Positions 53,667 to 57,092 of a stretch of 57,092 nt of DNA are shown here, one piece after another. Both the position numbers and the translations under genes were made by a program. This DNA is from Methanobacteriota archaeon. GTDB lineage: Archaea > Thermoplasmatota > Poseidoniia > Poseidoniales > Poseidoniaceae. Below the pieces are notes generated by a model. It saw only the letters and a program-made list of their open reading frames with translations. It made no database searches and had not been told where the DNA came from. The DNA is taken from positions 70,380 to 127,471 of the forward strand of contig PSPT01000008.1 of the NCBI GenBank assembly GCA_004195635.1, in the 5' to 3' direction. Within the stretch, counting starts at the first letter, position 1. Every line of letters starts with the position of its first letter.

Positions 53667-54875
53667 TCACCCGCGTAGTAGCGCAAAACCAGCCTTGAGC
53701 GCCAACATTCTAAACTTGGGAACCTCGCGTATAAGAGCCATTCCCAAAGCAACTGGTTTCTCAATATCGCCCTGTACATTGATTAATTCAAGAACTTCAG
53801 GGCGGGAAAATAAGGTGAAGTTTTCGTCTAACTCGGCATCAGTCCGTTTGCTAACAAAAAAATCCCGTAATGCTCTAGAACGTTCTTGTTCCTTTCTGAC
53901 TTTTTCCATTGGCTTTTGAATACGCTTTAAGTCTCTCGACGACAATTTGTTATCCGAGATAGCCCTTGAAAGTCCTTCAAGAATAGATTCAACTTGACTG
54001 ATTCCAGGTCCGATACCACCCCCGGTTGTTGGTTTAGCAAGTCCGGCGGCATCACCAATGAGAATCGTTCTATTGGCCCAAGGACGCTTAATCAACCCTG
54101 CTGGAATTGGACCACAATGTCTTGCAGTTTCGCGGCAATTTGTAAAACGATCTTTCCAACGTGATTCATTCATTAAATATTCAATTAATTGCTCACAAGA
54201 ACGCCCGCCCAAATCCTTTGTTATTGACCAAACTCCAATTCGATGAGTCATCCCATTAGGAATCACCCATGCAAATAATCCGGGCGCTACCGATTGCCCA
54301 GTGAACATCTCTAACCAACCATTTTTACCTTCGTAACCAGTTACTTCAACTTGGAAACCAAACATCCATTCCTTAGGGTTGCCAAGTTTTAGGGTTCTTC
54401 TCACCCATGAATGTGCTCCGTCAGCACCTATTAGTAGTGAGGTTGTGATTTCATGAAACACACCATTTCGATTAATTGTAAGTGAAACAGTTTCTCCTTC
54501 ATTATCACAGGATATCGGATGACTAAGAAGCCATAATTGGGCACCAGCACTCAATGATAGACGAGTAATGCCTTGGTCGAATAATTTTCGGCAAACTACG
54601 TGGGTTTTGATTTCATCTCCTGTACCAACTGGAACGACCACGCCAGATGGACTATGGATTCTCGCGCCAAAAATATCACTGAGAACCGTATCATGCAAGC
54701 CAACCGTTTTCATTACCCTGGGGGTTACCAAGCCAGCGCATTGGAAAGGACGGCCGATTTCACTATGTTCTTCAAGGAGAAGAACTTTGTGTCCCCTCTC
54801 ACTTAATTTCCATGCCGCAAAGGAGCCAACAGGACCTGCACCAACGATTACAACATCCCAATGTTGCTCACTCAT
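53667..54875 (-). CDS. Geranylgeranyl reductase family flavoprotein (digeranylgeranylglycerophospholipid reductase)
   Basis: Saturates the isoprenoid chains of archaeal ether lipids at the membrane. 402 residues: FAD Rossmann motif VVIVGAGPVGSFAAWKLSE, the FAD-contact LLEEHSEIGRPFQCAGLVTP, mid motif LLIGADGAHSWVRR, and RTILIGDAAGLAKPTTGGGI for the second FAD contact. The PFQCAG Cys is shared with archaeal GGRs. Start ATG 54875 overlaps the stop of a short upstream frame (ATGA). It heads into the two-helix membrane gene with a 7-bp overlap of signals. Confidence 0.9.
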   Translation of the reverse strand: MSEQHWDVVIVGAGPVGSFAAWKLSERGHKVLLLEEHSEIGRPFQCAGLVTPRVMKTVGLHDTVLSDIFGARIHSPSGVVVPVGTGDEIKTHVVCRKLFDQGITRLSLSAGAQLWLLSHPISCDNEGETVSLTINRNGVFHEITTSLLIGADGAHSWVRRTLKLGNPKEWMFGFQVEVTGYEGKNGWLEMFTGQSVAPGLFAWVIPNGMTHRIGVWSITKDLGGRSCEQLIEYLMNESRWKDRFTNCRETARHCGPIPAGLIKRPWANRTILIGDAAGLAKPTTGGGIGPGISQVESILEGLSRAISDNKLSSRDLKRIQKPMEKVRKEQERSRALRDFFVSKRTDAELDENFTLFSRPEVLELINVQGDIEKPVALGMALIREVPKFRMLALKAGFALLRG

Positions 54876-55135
54876 ACCTTGACCTCAGAGAGTGGGTGGA
54901 GTGGGGTGGCTATCACAATTACCCTCCTCATCTGCAAAATCAATGAAATTACTTTGCGAAATTGATAGTTTGAATTTGAGATGTTTGCAATTTGTGTCAA
55001 AGATAATGAGTGCTTTGACTTAAAACCTGAAACAATTACTTCTTGGACAGTATTATCTGCCGGTTCATTATCCAAATTGATGAATACTGCTTTTTTGATT
55101 CTGATAGAATGAGGGTTTTCAAAATTGATACCCAA
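54872..55135 (-). CDS. Possible small winged-helix-like protein
   Basis: An 87-residue frame from TTG 55135, overlapping the topoisomerase end by 17 bp and the reductase start as ATGA. The middle, SLSLTQIANISNSNYQFRKV, followed by ISLILQMRRVIVIAT, has the helix-turn-helix-wing order of MarR/ArsR-type folds. Overlaps at both ends favour a real gene, but the start codon is weak, the C-terminus looks arbitrary, and the region could be untranslated spacer. Low confidence. Confidence 0.35.
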   Translation of the reverse strand: MGINFENPHSIRIKKAVFINLDNEPADNTVQEVIVSGFKSKHSLSLTQIANISNSNYQFRKVISLILQMRRVIVIATPLHPLSEVKV

Positions 55136-57092
55136 TTCTGCCGTTACGCTTTAAAGTCAATTTTGAATTAAATAGATTCCCCTTCTTTGAAGTAAATCCT
55201 TCAAGTGGCCCAACCTTCTTCTTTTCAATAAGAATCTTTGCTTCATCACGAGTCAATTCGCGAGAAGATACCGTACGGGGAATTTCCAATTCGACACCTG
55301 CATCATTCTCAACGGTAATAAAGTGCGTTTCATTTTCAACGACATTTACCTCAACTCCCTTTGACTTGAATACTGCGACTACACCTTCCGATACAGGGTA
55401 TTTTGGTAGTTCAACTGCTGGCTGCCCGGCGCGAGTACCCCTTGGAGGGAATTCATACTTCATGCGACCATTTTTACGCACGAGTTTTGCTGAGAACGGA
55501 GAGCCCTTTTTGGAAACGAAGTCATCAAAAACCTCGGTTTCACCCTTATCGTAGTAATCCAATGCTTCAGATACTTGCATTGTTCGATGGCAATTTACGC
55601 GGGATAATGATCTTGCATTGCAATCTTGATTAGCGCAGGCCCAATGAGTAGGAGTTGTGTGAATCTTCGCAGTCTGACAATCGGGACAGTCTGTGAGAAC
55701 TTCACCGCCCTCAATATCTGCCTGCGAGGGTCCGTTATTAAGGAAAGTTTGACTGCCCTTATCACTGCGCTTAATATCGGCATTAAATTCGTCATTATTG
55801 CGGTTTACAAAGCCATGCAAGCCGACCAACGTTCCATGTTCAAGGAGACGAACGGCAGTTGGATAGTCAAAATGACGCCCACAACTTTCCTTCCACATTA
55901 CAAACTTACAACCCTTGCCACGATCATTCTTCTCGCAGGAATAGGTCATTAAGTTCTCAACAACATTGTTCTGACAAAGTGGACATATCCCTAATGGCTC
56001 AGTTTCTTCATACAATTCATCAACATCATATGTACTCATTAGAGAAATCAAATCTGTAGTTCGTTGCTTAATATCATCCAAATATTCATCTTTGGACAAT
56101 TTTCCCTCATTAACTTCGGAAAGACGAGCTTCCATCTCACCAGTCAACTTTGCACTGGCTATCCAATCTATAGGAATACGGCGCATTACATCAATCAATA
56201 ATATTCCTCGAGATGTTGCGCGCATACATCCAGAATTCAATCGGTCAACATAGCCTCTTCTCATTAGAGTTTCAATAGTTTCAGCACGAGTTGCTGGAGT
56301 CCCGAGACCCTTGCCCTTAATCGCCTCGCGTTCTTCATCATCCTCAATTATTTTTCCAGCATTTTCCATGGCCGAAAGGAGGCCAGCTTCTTTGAGTCGA
56401 GTCTTTGGTTTGGTTTCTTCCTCGTTAACTGAAATTGCGGCGAAAACACCTGCGCAGGGGTTGGAAGGGAGAACCCCCCAGCCCTCTTGTATGCCATCCT
56501 TCTTTGGAATAACTGCTCGCCAGCCAGGAATCTTTAGAGAAGTGCCTTTGGCAACAAAAGTTTCGCTCTCCTTAGTAGTTGTTCTGACATTATCAATCCA
56601 AACGGAATTGCTATGGAAAGAAGCAAGGAAGCGCCTAACGATTAGGTCATACATACGAGATGCATCAGCAGTAATGTTACTTGGTGGTGTTTTCCCTGTC
56701 GGAATTATCGCAAAGTGGTCACCGACTTTACTGCTATTGAAATTGCGCTTAGTATTAGTTAATCCTTCATTCTGCAATCTTTGACAATGCTCAGAATAAT
56801 CTGCTTGCCCATTGAGTTGTTTTAGCAAATCCTCAACCGGACCTTGCATATCACTTGTTAGGTATTTGGAATCGGTACGTGGATAAGTGGTTATTTTGTA
56901 TTGATCATACAATGACTGGGCAACAGAAAGTGTTTTTCTTGCTGGCCAATTCCAACGCGAATTAGCAATTTTTTGTAAGGTAGTAAGGTCAAAATTGAGT
57001 GGAGCATTTTCCTTTCGGTCTTTGCTTGTTTCAGAAACTGAAATCTCAGAATCATTACTCAATACTGCCTCAATCCGCCTAAGTTCACTTTG
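55119..57092 (-). CDS. topA: Type IA DNA topoisomerase, C-terminal two thirds (5' end outside window)
   Basis: The frame is open to the right edge, so the Toprim domain lies outside. About 657 residues are visible. FDLTTLQKIANSRWNWPARK precedes the active-site motif ITTYPRTDSKYL with the catalytic Tyr. GLGTPATRAETIETLMRRGY is the usual second type IA landmark. Zinc fingers follow (CPLCQNNV with C-x5-GKGC; CPDCQTAKI with CANQDC). Two C-terminal repeats, FVSKKGSPFSAKLVRKNGRM and FTSKKGNLFNSKLTLKRNGR, match the Topo III C-terminal repeat. It relaxes negative supercoils or decatenates DNA. Wording is closer to Topo III than Topo I. Confidence 0.92.
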   Translation of the reverse strand, partial: QSELRRIEAVLSNDSEISVSETSKDRKENAPLNFDLTTLQKIANSRWNWPARKTLSVAQSLYDQYKITTYPRTDSKYLTSDMQGPVEDLLKQLNGQADYSEHCQRLQNEGLTNTKRNFNSSKVGDHFAIIPTGKTPPSNITADASRMYDLIVRRFLASFHSNSVWIDNVRTTTKESETFVAKGTSLKIPGWRAVIPKKDGIQEGWGVLPSNPCAGVFAAISVNEEETKPKTRLKEAGLLSAMENAGKIIEDDEEREAIKGKGLGTPATRAETIETLMRRGYVDRLNSGCMRATSRGILLIDVMRRIPIDWIASAKLTGEMEARLSEVNEGKLSKDEYLDDIKQRTTDLISLMSTYDVDELYEETEPLGICPLCQNNVVENLMTYSCEKNDRGKGCKFVMWKESCGRHFDYPTAVRLLEHGTLVGLHGFVNRNNDEFNADIKRSDKGSQTFLNNGPSQADIEGGEVLTDCPDCQTAKIHTTPTHWACANQDCNARSLSRVNCHRTMQVSEALDYYDKGETEVFDDFVSKKGSPFSAKLVRKNGRMKYEFPPRGTRAGQPAVELPKYPVSEGVVAVFKSKGVEVNVVENETHFITVENDAGVELEIPRTVSSRELTRDEAKILIEKKKVGPLEGFTSKKGNLFNSKLTLKRNGRIGYQF

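Overview
The window looks like a chromosomal segment of a planktonic marine archaeon of the Thermoplasmatota, most likely Marine Group II (Candidatus Poseidoniales). This is inferred from content, not from a database search. Archaeal signs are an S19e-PDCD5-L39e-L31e-S17e operon, Kae1, a geranylgeranyl-reductase-type lipid flavoenzyme, TATA-like boxes about 25-30 bp upstream of tRNA and leaderless genes, and GGTGA-type ribosome binding sites. Bacterial-looking metabolic genes (hutI, folE type I, msrB, an mqnC-like gene, a SlyD-like FKBP) and very large acidic, Ca-binding-type surface proteins also fit that group. No rRNA, insertion sequence, prophage or CRISPR array was seen.

Layout. 1-3245: 3' part of an EF-hand membrane protein with D/S/E repeats, a zinc-ribbon gene, tRNA-Val(GAC) with its TATA box, a 51-aa zinc-finger gene missed by long-ORF calling, a candidate structured RNA ending in a perfect hairpin plus T8, and a small ABM-like protein. 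3246-9374: hutI diverges from kae1, followed by an RGR/basic protein, an FKBP, methylmalonyl-CoA mutase large subunit and methylmalonyl-CoA epimerase. 9489-11902: a helical orphan and an ABC-2 exporter. 11990-15252: an operator-like inverted repeat, a ribbon-helix-helix regulator, then folE-queE-queC::msrB-queD, which is the route from GTP to preQ0 (archaeosine precursor). 15301-18008: the minus-strand ribosomal operon ending in a TrmJ-like methyltransferase. 18157-23508: membrane and surface proteins, the last three forming a tight cluster with a 56-aa membrane peptide and a PqqD/RRE-like protein. 23487-31163: an ArsC-like protein, a long TPR protein, an IscA-type protein, a membrane protein, SerA-like dehydrogenase, an iodotyrosine-deiodinase-like flavoprotein and DinB. 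31227-43526: ValRS, an RND/MMPL protein, an EVE-domain protein, an alanine-aminotransferase-like enzyme, a giant membrane/helical-repeat protein and GlyA. 43583-52477: a duplicated-domain orphan, two exported surface proteins (one with many thrombospondin-3-like Ca repeats), an M24B peptidase, an MqnC-like radical SAM enzyme and a small membrane protein. 52507-57092 (minus): topoisomerase IA (cut by the window edge), a possible winged-helix gene, geranylgeranyl reductase and a membrane protein.

The strongest items for a second look are the QueC::MsrB fusion whose QueC half has lost its zinc cysteines, the RHH regulator and operator heading that preQ0 operon, the deiodinase-like protein with the complete Glu/Tyr/Lys lid triad, the candidate 260-nt structured RNA, the PqqD-like/small-peptide pair, and a solitary MqnC-like enzyme.
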